NCBI GenBank assembly: GCA_016710235.1
Contig: JADJLG010000001.1
Coordinates: forward strand, 3,213,501-3,277,500
Direction: 5' to 3'
From: Saprospiraceae bacterium
GTDB taxonomy: Bacteria; Bacteroidota; Bacteroidia; Chitinophagales; Saprospiraceae
Length of the DNA: 64,000 bases
Position numbers and translations under genes: made by a program. Positions 1-10,524 of the stretch are shown in pieces. The number at the start of each line of letters is the position of its first letter. Position 1 is the stretch's first letter. A model generated the notes under the pieces. That model was not told the DNA's origin. It made no database searches and saw only the letters and a list, made by a program, of their open reading frames with translations.

Positions 1-428
1 GCAATTATTTAAACAGTGGTGTCTGATTTTTAAAGCAGTATGATCAGATAGTTTTCTAACCTTAATACATACAAGCGTTTAAGGTGATCTTTAAATTAAG
101 TTCATTTGACTGCGTTAGGAGAATTTTTGGGCTATACTTTGCACAAATATAAACATGTAAGTTGTATTGCTTTGGCATGTAGCCCATTCATTAATAAGCT
201 TATTATTTTAACGCACTTTTAAAAAAAGATGGAAATATAAATTGCGTTCTAAGCAAGGGGAGTCCCAAGTTTGAGAAACCTAATAAGGCACATTCTGGAA
301 CTTTAGCGGAATCCTTTGCCAACTCCATAAAACATAGCAATGTCCATTACAATGTTTGATATAGAAGTTATCAATCAAAGTTTCAAAACTCTTTTTTTTC
401 AATCTCATTCATTTACCCGACCAAAATA
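1..428. other. intergenic region without a convincing gene
   Basis: AT-rich stretch at the window edge. I see no ORF with a recognisable product and no tRNA-like fold. A promoter-like string (TATACTTTG, about 134-142, plus strand) deviates by one base of spacing from the Bacteroidota TAnnTTTG box and has no gene after it. The region may belong to a neighbouring gene's control region outside the window. Confidence 0.5.
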
Positions 429-1139
429 TCATTCATTACCATATTGAAAAAGAATAATATAGTAATTCCCAGCAGAATACCTGCTCCATATCGGCTCGAG
501 AAAGATAAAGAAAAAATTTAAAATGTATTTCAAAATAGGAATTTTAAACCAAAAATAAAAATCAAATGCAGTTGTTTTTTTTGATTCAATAATCCGGTAT
601 CCTTGTTTATCAAACAGTTCATTAAGCTGAATATTTGTCCATTCCAATTGAGGTTGATTGTTTTTTAATTTATATTCTTTATAGTTTTTCGAATCAATGT
701 CGGAAACAATTAAAATTATAAATTTGGGCAAAACTGAATTATTCAAAAAAATCTTAGTGGGATCATCTATGAGTAGGATCGAATTGACAAATAACCAAAT
801 TGAATCTGAATGTTCAAATCGATAATTTTCATATGTACAGTTTATTGACTCAAAATCAGGAAATAAAGCAAATGATGATTTTAGACTTTCTATCAATTTA
901 GGGTTATTGTCAACTAGACAAAAGTGGTTGTTTATCCCCATATTTCTCAGTGCGATAGGAATATAAGCTTCCCCACAAGGCAAATCGATAATTTTCTCTC
1001 TATTTTTTAATTCAGGATATTTGTAAATCAGGTTTTTAATTTCTTTTGCCCAAACCCAATGAGGATACCTGAAGCTTTGAATTTTCCTAGAAAAAAATTG
1101 ATGTTTTGATTTCAGAACTAAAATAGTGCGGGCTAACAT
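429..1139 (-). CDS. SAM-dependent methyltransferase-like protein
   Basis: 236 residues. The central IIDLPCGEAYIP stretch (about residues 50-61) resembles motif I of class I SAM-dependent methyltransferases (hydrophobic-D-x-x-C/G-G), and the following LVDNNPKLIESL fits motif II, where an acidic residue binds the SAM ribose. The C-terminal 45 residues contain a strongly hydrophobic aromatic stretch (ILNFFFIFLEPIW) that could be a membrane-associating helix. Substrate unknown. The gene lies downstream of the rpoC terminator on the same strand, so it is probably a separate transcription unit or served by read-through. The fold is inferred from the motifs only; a diverged class I methyltransferase of lipid or small-molecule type is the best guess. 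Confidence 0.55.
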   Translation of the reverse strand: MLARTILVLKSKHQFFSRKIQSFRYPHWVWAKEIKNLIYKYPELKNREKIIDLPCGEAYIPIALRNMGINNHFCLVDNNPKLIESLKSSFALFPDFESINCTYENYRFEHSDSIWLFVNSILLIDDPTKIFLNNSVLPKFIILIVSDIDSKNYKEYKLKNNQPQLEWTNIQLNELFDKQGYRIIESKKTTAFDFYFWFKIPILKYILNFFFIFLEPIWSRYSAGNYYIILFQYGNE

Positions 1140-1189
1140 AGAATTCTGGGCATAAGTGAAACTTAATCAAATCTTTATCTTTATTTTCT

Positions 1190-1224
1190 AAAAAAGAAAG
1201 CCATTTCCTGTATGGAAATGGCTT
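1190..1224 (-). terminator. intrinsic terminator of the rpoBC operon
   Basis: Read on the minus strand, an 11-bp perfect stem (arms 1214-1224 and 1198-1208, AAGCCATTTCC paired with its complement) with a 5-base loop is followed by a T-rich tract (TTCTTTTTT, 1190-1197). It lies about 50 bases after the rpoC stop codon, where the operon is expected to end. Confidence 0.85.
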
Positions 1225-1272
1225 CAATATTAATCCTTGATAATATAATTCTAAACATGAGCAGAAGGGCGC

Positions 1273-4200
1273 TTACCCCAGCTGCATTTTGGATTTAACC
1301 AACAAATCATTGTATCGCTTTGAGCCAGTACCTGCAGGGATTTTCTTACCAATAATTACGTTTTCTTTCAAACCTGAAAGATCATCAACTTTTGCTGCAA
1401 TAGCGGCTGAACTCAAGACTTTGGTAGTTTCCTGGAACGAAGCTGCTGAAATCCAACTACTTGTACCCAATGAAGCCCTTGTAATACCAAGCAATAACGA
1501 ACTGGAAGTTGCAGGAATAGCATCCCGATATTCTACCAATTTTTTATCGTTACGCTTTAGGTAAGAATTTTCTTCCTGGATTTGGCGCATGGTTACCAAT
1601 TGCCCGCGTTTCAATTTAGCAGATTCTCCCGCTTCAGAAATCACTTTTTTGTCAAAAATATCGTCATTTGCATTCACAAAATCCCAACGATCTACGGGCT
1701 CTCCTTCTAATAATGTAGTATCTCCCGGATCTTCTATTTGTACCCAACGCATCATTTGTCTAACGATCACTTCAATGTGTTTGTCATTGATATTGATACC
1801 TTGTGAACGGTACACCTCTTGGACTCCATTTACCAAATAGGATTGTACAGCGAATATTCCTTTGATATTAAGTATATCTCTAGGTGCTGTAGTTCCATCG
1901 GATAATGGCGTACCAGCTCGTACAAAATCTCCTTCCTGAACCAATATGTGTTTGGACAAGCCTATCAGATATTTTCTTCTCTGTTGTGTTCGCTCATCTT
2001 CCACAAAGATTTCACGGTTACCGCGCTTGATTTTACCAAAGAATACGATTCCATCAATTTCAGATACTACTGCCGGATTTGAAGGATTTCTAGCTTCAAA
2101 CAATTCAGTTACTCGTGGCAAACCACCCGTGATATCAGATACTTTACTGATATTTCTCGGAATTTTACCGATTTTCTGACCAGCAGAAATCGAATCATTA
2201 TCTTCTACTGATAGATAAGCTCCTACGGGAAGGGCATAGTTTTTTAACTCATCTCCCGAAGGGCTTACAATAGAAATAGCCGGTACTTTCTTTTTATTTT
2301 TTGACTCGATAATTACCTTTTCAGTGAATCCGGTCTGATCGTCTCTTTCTTGACGATAAGTCACACCTTCTTCAATGGAATCAAATTTTACTATTCCAGA
2401 AAATTCGGAGATGATCAATGCATTGAATGGATCCCAGCTACACAACATCTCTCCCTTTGAAACTTCCTGACCTTCTGAAACCAAGAGTAGTGAAGAGTAT
2501 GGCACGTGAGCACTTGATAAAAGTTTCTTGGTTGTGCTGTCAAGGATTTTAATCTCGCCTGACCTGGAGAGAACGATTCTTGATTTTGAGCCACCATCGA
2601 TGAATTCGGAAAAACGAATTCCATCAAACTCCACAGTACCATCGAACTTTGCACTCAGTTCTGATTCAGCTTTAGAAACGGCCGCAACACCACCCACGTG
2701 GAATGTACGTAAGGTCAGCTGTGTTCCAGGTTCACCGATACTTTGTGCTGCTATAATTCCGACTGCATCTCCTTTTTCTGCGATTCTACCAGAAGCGAGG
2801 TTTTTACCGTAACACTTAGTACAAACTCCTTTTCGAGCTTCACAAGTCAAAACTGAACGAATCGTAACAGATTCGATACCAAGTTTTTCAATGTTGATAG
2901 CTGATTTTTCATCTATATAATCGCCTGCAGAAAGCAATATTTCATCCGATTCAGGATGAATTACATTGTGCAATGTAAACCTACCCTGTATCCTACTAGA
3001 CAGGTTCTCTATGACTTTGTCATTGTCTATCAATGCTGTGGTCTCAATTCCTCTTAAAGTATTGCAATCCTGTTCAATTATTACCACATCCTGAGCCACG
3101 TCAACCAACCTTCTGGTAAGATAACCCGCATCAGCAGTTTTCAATGCCGTATCAGCAAGACCTTTACGAGCACCGTGAGTAGAAATAAAATATTCCAAGA
3201 CACTTAAGCCTTCCTGGAAGTTTGATAAAATCGGATTTTCAATAATCGCAGAACCCGTGTCTCCAGATTTCCTTGGCTTTGCCATCAGACCTCTTAGACC
3301 ACAGAGCTGCTTGATTTGTTGTTTAGAACCACGCGCCCCGGAATGAAGCATCATGTATACTGAGTTGAAGCCACCTTTATGAGAAGCAAGTTCTTTCATT
3401 AGGTTGTCTGTAATTCTGTTGTCAGCATACGTCCATCTGTCGATAATCTGATTGTAACGCTCATTATTCGTAATGAGACCCATATTATAACTATCCCAGA
3501 TTTCGTCAACTTCTCTTTGTGCGTCCTCCAAAGTTTTATTCTTTACCGAAGGATGTATCAAATCTCCCAGATTGAAAGATAATCCTGCTTTGAATGCCCA
3601 ATAGAATCCTTTCTCTTTGATTTCATCCAGAAACTTTGCAGTCACTGCAAAATTGGTCCTGGCCAAAATATCTCCGATTATTTGCTTCAGATTCTTTTTG
3701 GTCATTAATTCATTTACAAAAGGTACAGATTCAGGTACAGCTCTGTTGAATATCACACGACCTACTGTTGTTTTCACTAATTTTGGAACCAGATCGCCCA
3801 ACTCATTCTCAGCATTTACCATCACCTTTACGGCATCGTGCAATTCCACCCTCCTTTCATTGAAAGCTATGGTCACCTCTTCCGGTGAATAATAAGCTCT
3901 CACTTTGGAGTCTTTCTCTTGTATTTTCTCTTTTGTTAAATAATACAAACCTAATACCATGTCCTGAGAAGGCAAGGTTACAGGAGATCCATCCTGTGGG
4001 TTGAGCATATTATGGGGAGCCAGCATCAATAGCTGCGCTTCCAGGATTGATGCATGAGCCAGAGGCACATGAACAGCCATTTGGTCTCCGTCAAAATCCG
4101 CATTGAACGCACCACACACCAAAGGGTGAAGTTGGATAGCTTTTCCTTCAACGAGTTGAGGTTGGAAAGCTTGAATAGAAAGTCTGTGGAGTGTAGGAGC

Positions 4201-5520
4201 TCGGTTGAGCAAAACTGGATGCCCTTTTAGAATATTTTCCAGGATGTCCCAGATTACCGGATCCTTCCTGTCCACTAATTTTTTTGCAGATTTTACAGTT
4301 TTAACGACTCCTCTTTCGATGAGTTTTCTGATGATAAATGGCTTGAACAATTCTGCAGCCATTCCTTTTGGAATACCGCATTCATGCAGTTTCAAGGTGG
4401 GACCTACCACGATAACAGAACGACCGCTGTAGTCCACCCTTTTACCGAGTAGATTCTGACGAAAACGTCCTTGTTTTCCCTTGAGAATATCACTCAATGA
4501 TTTCAGTGCTCGACCTCCTTCAGCTTTCACAGCATTGGACTTTCTTGAGTTGTCAAATAAAGAATCCACTGCTTCCTGCAACATCCTTTTTTCATTTCTA
4601 AGGATCACTTCAGGAGCTTTTATTTCCAATAGCCTTTTCAATCGATTGTTGCGTATGATAACGCGGCGATATAAATCGTTCAAATCTGAGCTAGCGAATC
4701 GTCCACCATCCAATGGCACCAGAGGTCTAAGTTCAGGTGGAATGACCGGCAAATATTGGATGATCATCCACTCCGGTTTATTGTTTCGGCTATTTAGTCC
4801 TTCCCTGAATGCTTCTACCACACGAAGTCTTTTAAGAGCTTCAGATTTCCTTTGCTGGGAAGATTCTGTGGATGCTTGGTGGCGCAGTTCGAAAGAAAGA
4901 TCATCGAGTTGCAATTTTTGGAACAGATCAAAAATTGCTTCTGCACCCATTTTTGCTACAAATTTGTTTGGATCTGCATCGTCTAGCATTTGGTTTTCCT
5001 TAGGGAGAGATTCCAATATTTCAAAATACTCTTCCTCAGTCAACAAATCCATGTTATTGACACCATTCCCTCCGGCCATTCCAGGTTGAATGACTACAAA
5101 CCTCTCGTAATAAATGATGGTCTCCAATTTTTTGGATGAAAGACCCAACAAGTATCCTATTTTATTAGGAAGAGATTTAAAAAACCAAATATGAACTACA
5201 GGCACTACCAATTTGATGTGCCCCATTCTCTCACGACGAACCTTCTTTTCAGTTACTTCAACACCACAACGGTCGCAGACAATGCCTTTATATCGAATCC
5301 TTTTATACTTACCACAGAAACACTCGTAGTCTTTTACCGGACCAAAAATTCTTTCGCAGAATAGTCCGTCTCTTTCCGGTTTGTATGAACGGTAGTTGAT
5401 TGTCTCAGGCTTAAGTATCTCACCATATGATCTCTCCAAAATCTCATCCGGAGAACTCAGGCTAATGGCAATCTTGTCGAAAGACTGATCTTGTTTGAAG
5501 ACTTTATTTTTATATGACAT
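1273..5520 (-). CDS. rpoC: DNA-directed RNA polymerase subunit beta'
   Basis: 1415 residues, full length for a Bacteroidota beta' subunit. It carries the active-site Mg2+ motif NADFDGDQMAVH (around residue 472), whose three aspartates hold the catalytic metal. The N-terminal zinc-ribbon cysteines are in CFCGKY and CDRCGVE (about residues 67-87), and a second cysteine cluster is in CEARKGVCTKCYGKN. With beta, alpha and omega it forms the transcription core. It starts 20 bases after the rpoB stop, so the two are co-transcribed, and a strong terminator follows. Nothing unusual was seen in the conserved motifs. Confidence 0.98.
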   Translation of the reverse strand: MSYKNKVFKQDQSFDKIAISLSSPDEILERSYGEILKPETINYRSYKPERDGLFCERIFGPVKDYECFCGKYKRIRYKGIVCDRCGVEVTEKKVRRERMGHIKLVVPVVHIWFFKSLPNKIGYLLGLSSKKLETIIYYERFVVIQPGMAGGNGVNNMDLLTEEEYFEILESLPKENQMLDDADPNKFVAKMGAEAIFDLFQKLQLDDLSFELRHQASTESSQQRKSEALKRLRVVEAFREGLNSRNNKPEWMIIQYLPVIPPELRPLVPLDGGRFASSDLNDLYRRVIIRNNRLKRLLEIKAPEVILRNEKRMLQEAVDSLFDNSRKSNAVKAEGGRALKSLSDILKGKQGRFRQNLLGKRVDYSGRSVIVVGPTLKLHECGIPKGMAAELFKPFIIRKLIERGVVKTVKSAKKLVDRKDPVIWDILENILKGHPVLLNRAPTLHRLSIQAFQPQLVEGKAIQLHPLVCGAFNADFDGDQMAVHVPLAHASILEAQLLMLAPHNMLNPQDGSPVTLPSQDMVLGLYYLTKEKIQEKDSKVRAYYSPEEVTIAFNERRVELHDAVKVMVNAENELGDLVPKLVKTTVGRVIFNRAVPESVPFVNELMTKKNLKQIIGDILARTNFAVTAKFLDEIKEKGFYWAFKAGLSFNLGDLIHPSVKNKTLEDAQREVDEIWDSYNMGLITNNERYNQIIDRWTYADNRITDNLMKELASHKGGFNSVYMMLHSGARGSKQQIKQLCGLRGLMAKPRKSGDTGSAIIENPILSNFQEGLSVLEYFISTHGARKGLADTALKTADAGYLTRRLVDVAQDVVIIEQDCNTLRGIETTALIDNDKVIENLSSRIQGRFTLHNVIHPESDEILLSAGDYIDEKSAINIEKLGIESVTIRSVLTCEARKGVCTKCYGKNLASGRIAEKGDAVGIIAAQSIGEPGTQLTLRTFHVGGVAAVSKAESELSAKFDGTVEFDGIRFSEFIDGGSKSRIVLSRSGEIKILDSTTKKLLSSAHVPYSSLLLVSEGQEVSKGEMLCSWDPFNALIISEFSGIVKFDSIEEGVTYRQERDDQTGFTEKVIIESKNKKKVPAISIVSPSGDELKNYALPVGAYLSVEDNDSISAGQKIGKIPRNISKVSDITGGLPRVTELFEARNPSNPAVVSEIDGIVFFGKIKRGNREIFVEDERTQQRRKYLIGLSKHILVQEGDFVRAGTPLSDGTTAPRDILNIKGIFAVQSYLVNGVQEVYRSQGININDKHIEVIVRQMMRWVQIEDPGDTTLLEGEPVDRWDFVNANDDIFDKKVISEAGESAKLKRGQLVTMRQIQEENSYLKRNDKKLVEYRDAIPATSSSLLLGITRASLGTSSWISAASFQETTKVLSSAAIAAKVDDLSGLKENVIIGKKIPAGTGSKRYNDLLVKSKMQLG

Positions 5521-5540
5521 GTCCTGTTTTTTAAGTTTGA

Positions 5541-8500
5541 TTAAGATTCAAATTTTACGTCAAGTACCAAACCACGTAATTCGTGGATCAATACGTTGAA
5601 AGATTCTGGAATGCTTGGTTCAGGAAGATTATCTCCCTTCACAATTGCTTCATAAGCTTTTGCTCTACCGATAATATCGTCAGATTTGATGGTCAACAAC
5701 TCGCGTAGGATATTCGAAGCTCCAAAAGCCTCCAAAGCCCAAACCTCCATCTCTCCAAACCTCTGACCTCCAAACTGAGCTTTACCTCCAAGAGGTTGCT
5801 GAGTAATCAAAGAGTAAGGTCCAATGGATCTCGCATGCATTTTGTCATCCACCATATGAGATAACTTCAACATATAAATTACACCTACCGTCGCTTGCTG
5901 GTGGAATCTATCGCCTGTCTCCCCATCATATAGGTAAGTTTGACCAAATGCCGGCAACCCTGCTCTTTGGATGTATTCATCTATATCAGCCATTGTAGCT
6001 CCATCAAAAATTGGTGTGGCGAAATTCATGTTTAGTTTTTTGCCTGCCCATCCAAGAACGGTCTCGAATATCTGACCTAGGTTCATCCTTGAAGGTACAC
6101 CCAATGGGTTCAAAACAATATCAACTGGAGTCCCGTCTTCCAGGAATGGCATGTCTTCTGCACGAACAATTCTGGATACGATTCCTTTATTTCCGTGTCT
6201 TCCAGCTAACTTATCACCAACTTTCAGTTTCCTTTTCTTAGCAATATAAACTTTAGCAAGTTTCAAAACACCAGTTGGCAATTCGTCACCTATACTGATA
6301 TTGAACTTTTCTCTTTTGTATCTTCCAATTTCTTCATTTACTTTGATATTAAAATTGTGAAGTAATCTCGACACCAGGACATTTTTGTCAGTATCTTTTG
6401 TCCAGTTCAGATAGTCCACTTTGATGAAGTCAAGCTTTTTGAGGATCGCATTGGTATATTTTGTACCTTTTGCTACCATTTCCTCACCATATATACTCTT
6501 AACTCCCTGTGATACCTGATCCTTGACGATCTTCATCAACTTGTCTATCAACACAGTTTTCAACTCGTTAATAGCTACATTGTGTTTGTCTTCAAGTTTT
6601 GTGAGGAGATCTTTCTCTTGCACTTTCTGGTATTTATCCTTCTTGGCTCTGGCATAAAGCTGCTTGTCAATGACGACGCCTTCAATCGAAGGCGGAACTT
6701 TAAGAGATGCATCCTTTACATCACCTGCCTTATCTCCAAAAATCGCCCTGAGGAGTTTTTCTTCCGGAGTTGGATCCGTTTCCCCTTTAGGTGTGATTTT
6801 TCCAATCAGGATATCACCTTCCTCTACGTTTGCACCGATCCTGATGATACCATTTTCGTCGAGGTCTTTGGTTGCCTCTTCACTGACATTAGGAATGTCA
6901 TTGGTCAACTCTTCTTCACCTAATTTAGTATCGCGAACTTCCAATTCAAAGCTTTCAATGTGAATGGAAGTAAAAATATCATCTTGAATAACACGTTCTG
7001 AGAGTACAATTGCATCTTCAAAATTGTAACCCTTCCATGGCATGAAAGCTACTTGGAGGTTTGTACCTAATGCCAATTCTCCATTTTCGGTAGCATATCC
7101 TTCACAAAGGATCGTAGATGAAGTTACACGATCTCCTTTCTTTACGATGGGTTTTAAGTTGATGCAAGTTGCCTGATTCGTTCGTGCAAATTTCGTCAAA
7201 GGATATTCTTTAATACTATCCTCAAATGAAACCAACTGATCTTCTTCGCTTCGGTCATATTGAATGACTATCTTTCTTGAATCTACGAATTCTACTACTC
7301 CATCGCCTTCTGCATTGATGAGCATCCTTGAGTCAAGTGCGACTTTGCCTTCAAGGCCGGTCCCAACAACAGGAGCTTGAGGTTTGATCAAAGGCACGGC
7401 CTGACGTTGCATGTTCGATCCCATGAGGGCACGGTTGGCATCGTCATTTTCGAGGAAAGGAATGAGTGAAGCGGAGACACCAACAATTTGGTTTGGCGCA
7501 ACATCCATGAAGTCCAATTCTTCATTTCCAAGTACAGGAAATTCACCATGCTCACGACCTTTTACTTTATTTGTCTGGAATGTTCCTTTTATGTCAACAG
7601 GAACATTGGCCTGAGCGATTTTCTTATAGTCTTCTTCTTCAGCGGATAGAAACTGAATACCATTTTTGACATTCACATTTCCATCTTCTACTTTCCAATA
7701 TGGCGTCTCCAAAAAGCCCATACTGTTCACTTTAGCGTGAACACACAAAGTGGAAATAAGTCCGATGTTAGGACCTTCCGGCGTTTCGATTGTACACAAT
7801 CGACCATAATGTGAATAGTGCACGTCCCTCACCTCGAATCCTGCTCTTTCTCTCGAAAGTCCACCTGGTCCTAGCGCTGATATTCTTCGTTTGTGCGTAA
7901 TTTCGGACAATGGATTCGTCTGATCGAGAAATTGGGAAAGCTGGCTTGTTCCAAAAAATGAGTTTATGACAGAGGATAATGTTCTAGCATTGATCAAATC
8001 AACAGGCGTAAATACCTCATTGTCTCTGACATTCATCCTCTCTCTGATGGTTCTCGCCATACGAGCAAGACCTACACCAAACTGTGCAAAAAGTTGCTCA
8101 CCAACAGTCCTGACCCTTCTATTACTCAAATGGTCAATATCATCTAATTCCGCTTTCTGATTGATCAATGAAACCAAATACTTGACGATGGAAGTGATAT
8201 CTTCCTTAGTGAGAACCAATGTCTCAAAAGAGGTATTGAGATTGAGCTTTTTATTGATTTTATAGCGCCCTACTTCTCCGAGATTATATCTCTTATCTGA
8301 AAAGAACAATTTGTCGATAATACCACGAGCGGTTTCTTCATCCGGTGGATCGCTACCACGCAATTGGCGGTAGATATGGATCACGGCTTCAATCTCGCTT
8401 GAAGATGGGTCTTTTTGTAAAGTATTGTAAATGATAGAGTAATCTTCCTCAATATCTTCTTTCTGGAGGATCACTGTATCCACATTTGCATTCTGGATAA

Positions 8501-9362
8501 GCTGAATGTTTTCTTCATCAAGGATTACATCTCTTTCCAGGATGATTTCATTTCTCTCCAAGGTAACCAATTCACCTGTATCTTCGTCTACGAAGTCTTC
8601 GGTCCACCTTCTCAAAACTCTGGCGGCCAATTTCCTGCCGATTGCTTTTTTGAGCTCTTTGGCTGTTGATTTGATTTCCTCAGACAAATTGAAGAGTTTC
8701 AAGATATCTTTATCTGAGTCATAACCAATTGACCTGAGTAATGTAGTGACAGGAAATTTCTTCTTCCTGTCGATATATGCATACATCACCATATTGATAT
8801 CGGTCGCAAACTCCATCCAGGCTCCTTTGAAAGGGATCACTCTGGCAGAAAAGATTTTAGTACCATTTGGATGGTATGTCTGGGAAAAGAATACTCCCGG
8901 AGAACGATGCAGCTGGGATACGACAACTCTTTCCGCTCCATTGATGACAAATGTACCTTTTGGGGTCATGTAAGGTATATTCCCCAGAAACACATCCTGT
9001 TCGATGGTTTTGAAATCGACGTGCTCCTCGTCATTACATGAAAGTCTCAGTCGAGCCTTTAATGGTACAGAATAAGTTAACCCTCTCTGAACGCACTCAT
9101 CGATATCATATCTGGGAGGATCCACGAAGTAGTCGAGAAACTCCAGAATAAAGATATTTCTGGCATCAGAAATAGGAAAGTTTTCTTTGAAAACCTTAAA
9201 AAGACCTTCGTTTATCCTTTTGTCAGGAGTGGTCTCTAATTGAAAAAACTCCTCAAAAGATTGGAGCTGAATTTCAAGAAAATCCGGATAACCAGCTTTG
9301 AGTGCAGCTTTACTAAAGCTATGTCTCAGCTTGGTTTGTTGGCTTATTGCTTTTACTGACAT
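5541..9362 (-). CDS. rpoB: DNA-directed RNA polymerase subunit beta
   Basis: 1273 residues, usual length for Bacteroidota. Recognisable regions include the rifampicin-pocket segment (FFGTSQLSQFLDQTNPLSE followed by the THKRRISALGPGG stretch), the GRLCTIETPEGPNIGLI block, and C-terminal KVGDKLAGRHGNKGIVS, all highly conserved in beta. The fork residues look wild type (DQTNPL, HKRR), so no rifampicin-resistance signature is evident. It follows rplL after 146 bases that contain a stable hairpin, and is followed by rpoC. Confidence 0.98.
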   Translation of the reverse strand: MSVKAISQQTKLRHSFSKAALKAGYPDFLEIQLQSFEEFFQLETTPDKRINEGLFKVFKENFPISDARNIFILEFLDYFVDPPRYDIDECVQRGLTYSVPLKARLRLSCNDEEHVDFKTIEQDVFLGNIPYMTPKGTFVINGAERVVVSQLHRSPGVFFSQTYHPNGTKIFSARVIPFKGAWMEFATDINMVMYAYIDRKKKFPVTTLLRSIGYDSDKDILKLFNLSEEIKSTAKELKKAIGRKLAARVLRRWTEDFVDEDTGELVTLERNEIILERDVILDEENIQLIQNANVDTVILQKEDIEEDYSIIYNTLQKDPSSSEIEAVIHIYRQLRGSDPPDEETARGIIDKLFFSDKRYNLGEVGRYKINKKLNLNTSFETLVLTKEDITSIVKYLVSLINQKAELDDIDHLSNRRVRTVGEQLFAQFGVGLARMARTIRERMNVRDNEVFTPVDLINARTLSSVINSFFGTSQLSQFLDQTNPLSEITHKRRISALGPGGLSRERAGFEVRDVHYSHYGRLCTIETPEGPNIGLISTLCVHAKVNSMGFLETPYWKVEDGNVNVKNGIQFLSAEEEDYKKIAQANVPVDIKGTFQTNKVKGREHGEFPVLGNEELDFMDVAPNQIVGVSASLIPFLENDDANRALMGSNMQRQAVPLIKPQAPVVGTGLEGKVALDSRMLINAEGDGVVEFVDSRKIVIQYDRSEEDQLVSFEDSIKEYPLTKFARTNQATCINLKPIVKKGDRVTSSTILCEGYATENGELALGTNLQVAFMPWKGYNFEDAIVLSERVIQDDIFTSIHIESFELEVRDTKLGEEELTNDIPNVSEEATKDLDENGIIRIGANVEEGDILIGKITPKGETDPTPEEKLLRAIFGDKAGDVKDASLKVPPSIEGVVIDKQLYARAKKDKYQKVQEKDLLTKLEDKHNVAINELKTVLIDKLMKIVKDQVSQGVKSIYGEEMVAKGTKYTNAILKKLDFIKVDYLNWTKDTDKNVLVSRLLHNFNIKVNEEIGRYKREKFNISIGDELPTGVLKLAKVYIAKKRKLKVGDKLAGRHGNKGIVSRIVRAEDMPFLEDGTPVDIVLNPLGVPSRMNLGQIFETVLGWAGKKLNMNFATPIFDGATMADIDEYIQRAGLPAFGQTYLYDGETGDRFHQQATVGVIYMLKLSHMVDDKMHARSIGPYSLITQQPLGGKAQFGGQRFGEMEVWALEAFGASNILRELLTIKSDDIIGRAKAYEAIVKGDNLPEPSIPESFNVLIHELRGLVLDVKFES

Positions 9363-9420
9363 GAAACTATATTTAACGGTACAAGGCCGAAATTATTTCT
9401 ATAATGATAAAACTATGAAA

Positions 9421-9452
9421 GGCTTAGACCATAAATACATATGATCTAAGCC
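9421..9452 (-). promoter_or_regulatory. stem-loop between rplL and rpoB
   Basis: Arms GGCTTAGA (9421-9428) and its exact complement (9445-9452). The inner bases add about four further pairs including one wobble, giving roughly 12 bp with an 8-base loop. On the transcribed minus strand it is followed by a T-containing but not continuous tract. It sits where E. coli has a partial terminator and RNase III site that lower rpoBC expression relative to L7/L12. The same role here is an inference. Confidence 0.5.
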
Positions 9453-9508
9453 AAACACATGTGTATTCCCTTTTTTTGAAAAGGCATACTTATTGCTGAA
9501 GCAAAGAA

Positions 9509-9889
9509 TTATTTTACTTCGATTTCTGCACCAGCAGCTGTCAATGCATCTTTTAAAGAGTTAGCTTCCTCTTTGGAGACTCCTTGTTTCAATACAGCAG
9601 GAGCTCCATCCACTAAATCCTTAGCTTCTTTCAAACCGAGATTGAGGATATTTTTTACTTCCTTGATCACATTAAGTTTGTTTGCGCCTCCGGATTTCAA
9701 TACTACATCGAATTCTGTTTTTTCTGCAGCAGCAGCTTCTCCGCCACCTCCAGCAGGAGCAGCAGCTATAGCCACAGCAGCAGCAGCAGGTTCAATACCA
9801 TATTTGTCTTTTAGCACAGCAGCGAGTTCATTCACTTCTTTAATTGTTAAGCCGACTAGTTGCTCAGCTAAAGCGTTTACATCAACCAT
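9509..9889 (-). CDS. rplL: 50S ribosomal protein bL12 (L7/L12)
   Basis: 126 residues, the usual length. An N-terminal dimerisation domain (LAEQLVGLTIKEVNELAAVLKD) is followed by an alanine/glycine-rich hinge (about residues 35-55) and the C-terminal factor-binding domain with EKTEFDVVLKSGG and NLGLKEAKDLVDGAP. It forms the ribosomal stalk that recruits EF-Tu, EF-G and IF2. It lies directly after rplJ, its stalk-base partner, and before rpoB. Confidence 0.97.
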   Translation of the reverse strand: MVDVNALAEQLVGLTIKEVNELAAVLKDKYGIEPAAAAVAIAAAPAGGGGEAAAAEKTEFDVVLKSGGANKLNVIKEVKNILNLGLKEAKDLVDGAPAVLKQGVSKEEANSLKDALTAAGAEIEVK

Positions 9890-9975
9890 TGTAATTGATT
9901 TTTGTGTTGGTGAAAAAAATTAATTTATTAAATATTAAAAAGCGTAAAGCTTGGAAGCCATCTTTATGACTACGA

Positions 9976-10503
9976 TCATTGTTGTCTTTCCTCAAGAGCT
10001 TTGACAATACCTGCAACGGTATGACCTCCGGACTGCAATGCACCCAAAACTCGTTTGATCGGTGACTGGAGCAACATGATAACATCTCCCACCAAATCTT
10101 CCTTAGATTTTAATTTGGCTAGAACTTTAATTTGATCATCGCCGGTGAAAACCGCAGTATCAATGTATGCTGCTTTGAGCGTAGGCTTTTCATTTGTCTT
10201 TCTAAAGTCTTCCAACACCTTTGCCGGAAGAGAAGCGTTGCTGGTAAACAACAATGCTGTAGGTCCTTCAAGAGCTTGGTAAAGAGGAGCAAATCCTCTC
10301 TCTTCATCAAAGCTCTCCAGTGCTTTTTTGGCCAAAGTATTCTTCACAACCTGCATTTCGATTCCTTTTTCGAAACAGATTCTTCTGAACTGATTGACTT
10401 GGGCTACTGTAAGTGTAGATGCATCTGTCACATAGAAGAATGAGTTATTCTCAAATTTTACTTTTAAATCTTCTATTGCTTGTGTTTTTTGATCTCTTGT
10501 CAT
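9976..10503 (-). CDS. rplJ: 50S ribosomal protein uL10
   Basis: 175 residues, typical for L10. The N-terminal half has the conserved VKNTLAKKAL motif of the rRNA-binding domain. The C-terminal helix region (LLQSPIKRVLGALQ) docks L12 dimers. L10 anchors the L12 stalk to 23S rRNA. The gap to rplA is only 21 bases, so the long L10 autoregulatory leader known from E. coli is not present immediately upstream; any autogenous control would have to work elsewhere in the operon. Confidence 0.97.
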   Translation of the reverse strand: MTRDQKTQAIEDLKVKFENNSFFYVTDASTLTVAQVNQFRRICFEKGIEMQVVKNTLAKKALESFDEERGFAPLYQALEGPTALLFTSNASLPAKVLEDFRKTNEKPTLKAAYIDTAVFTGDDQIKVLAKLKSKEDLVGDVIMLLQSPIKRVLGALQSGGHTVAGIVKALEERQQ

Positions 10504-10524
10504 GACTTTTTCTCAATTTAAGAA

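Noticed and set aside
4481..5089. 202-codon ORF antisense to rpoC
   Set aside because: Lies wholly within rpoC on the other strand with no protein features; a shadow frame of a strongly coded gene.
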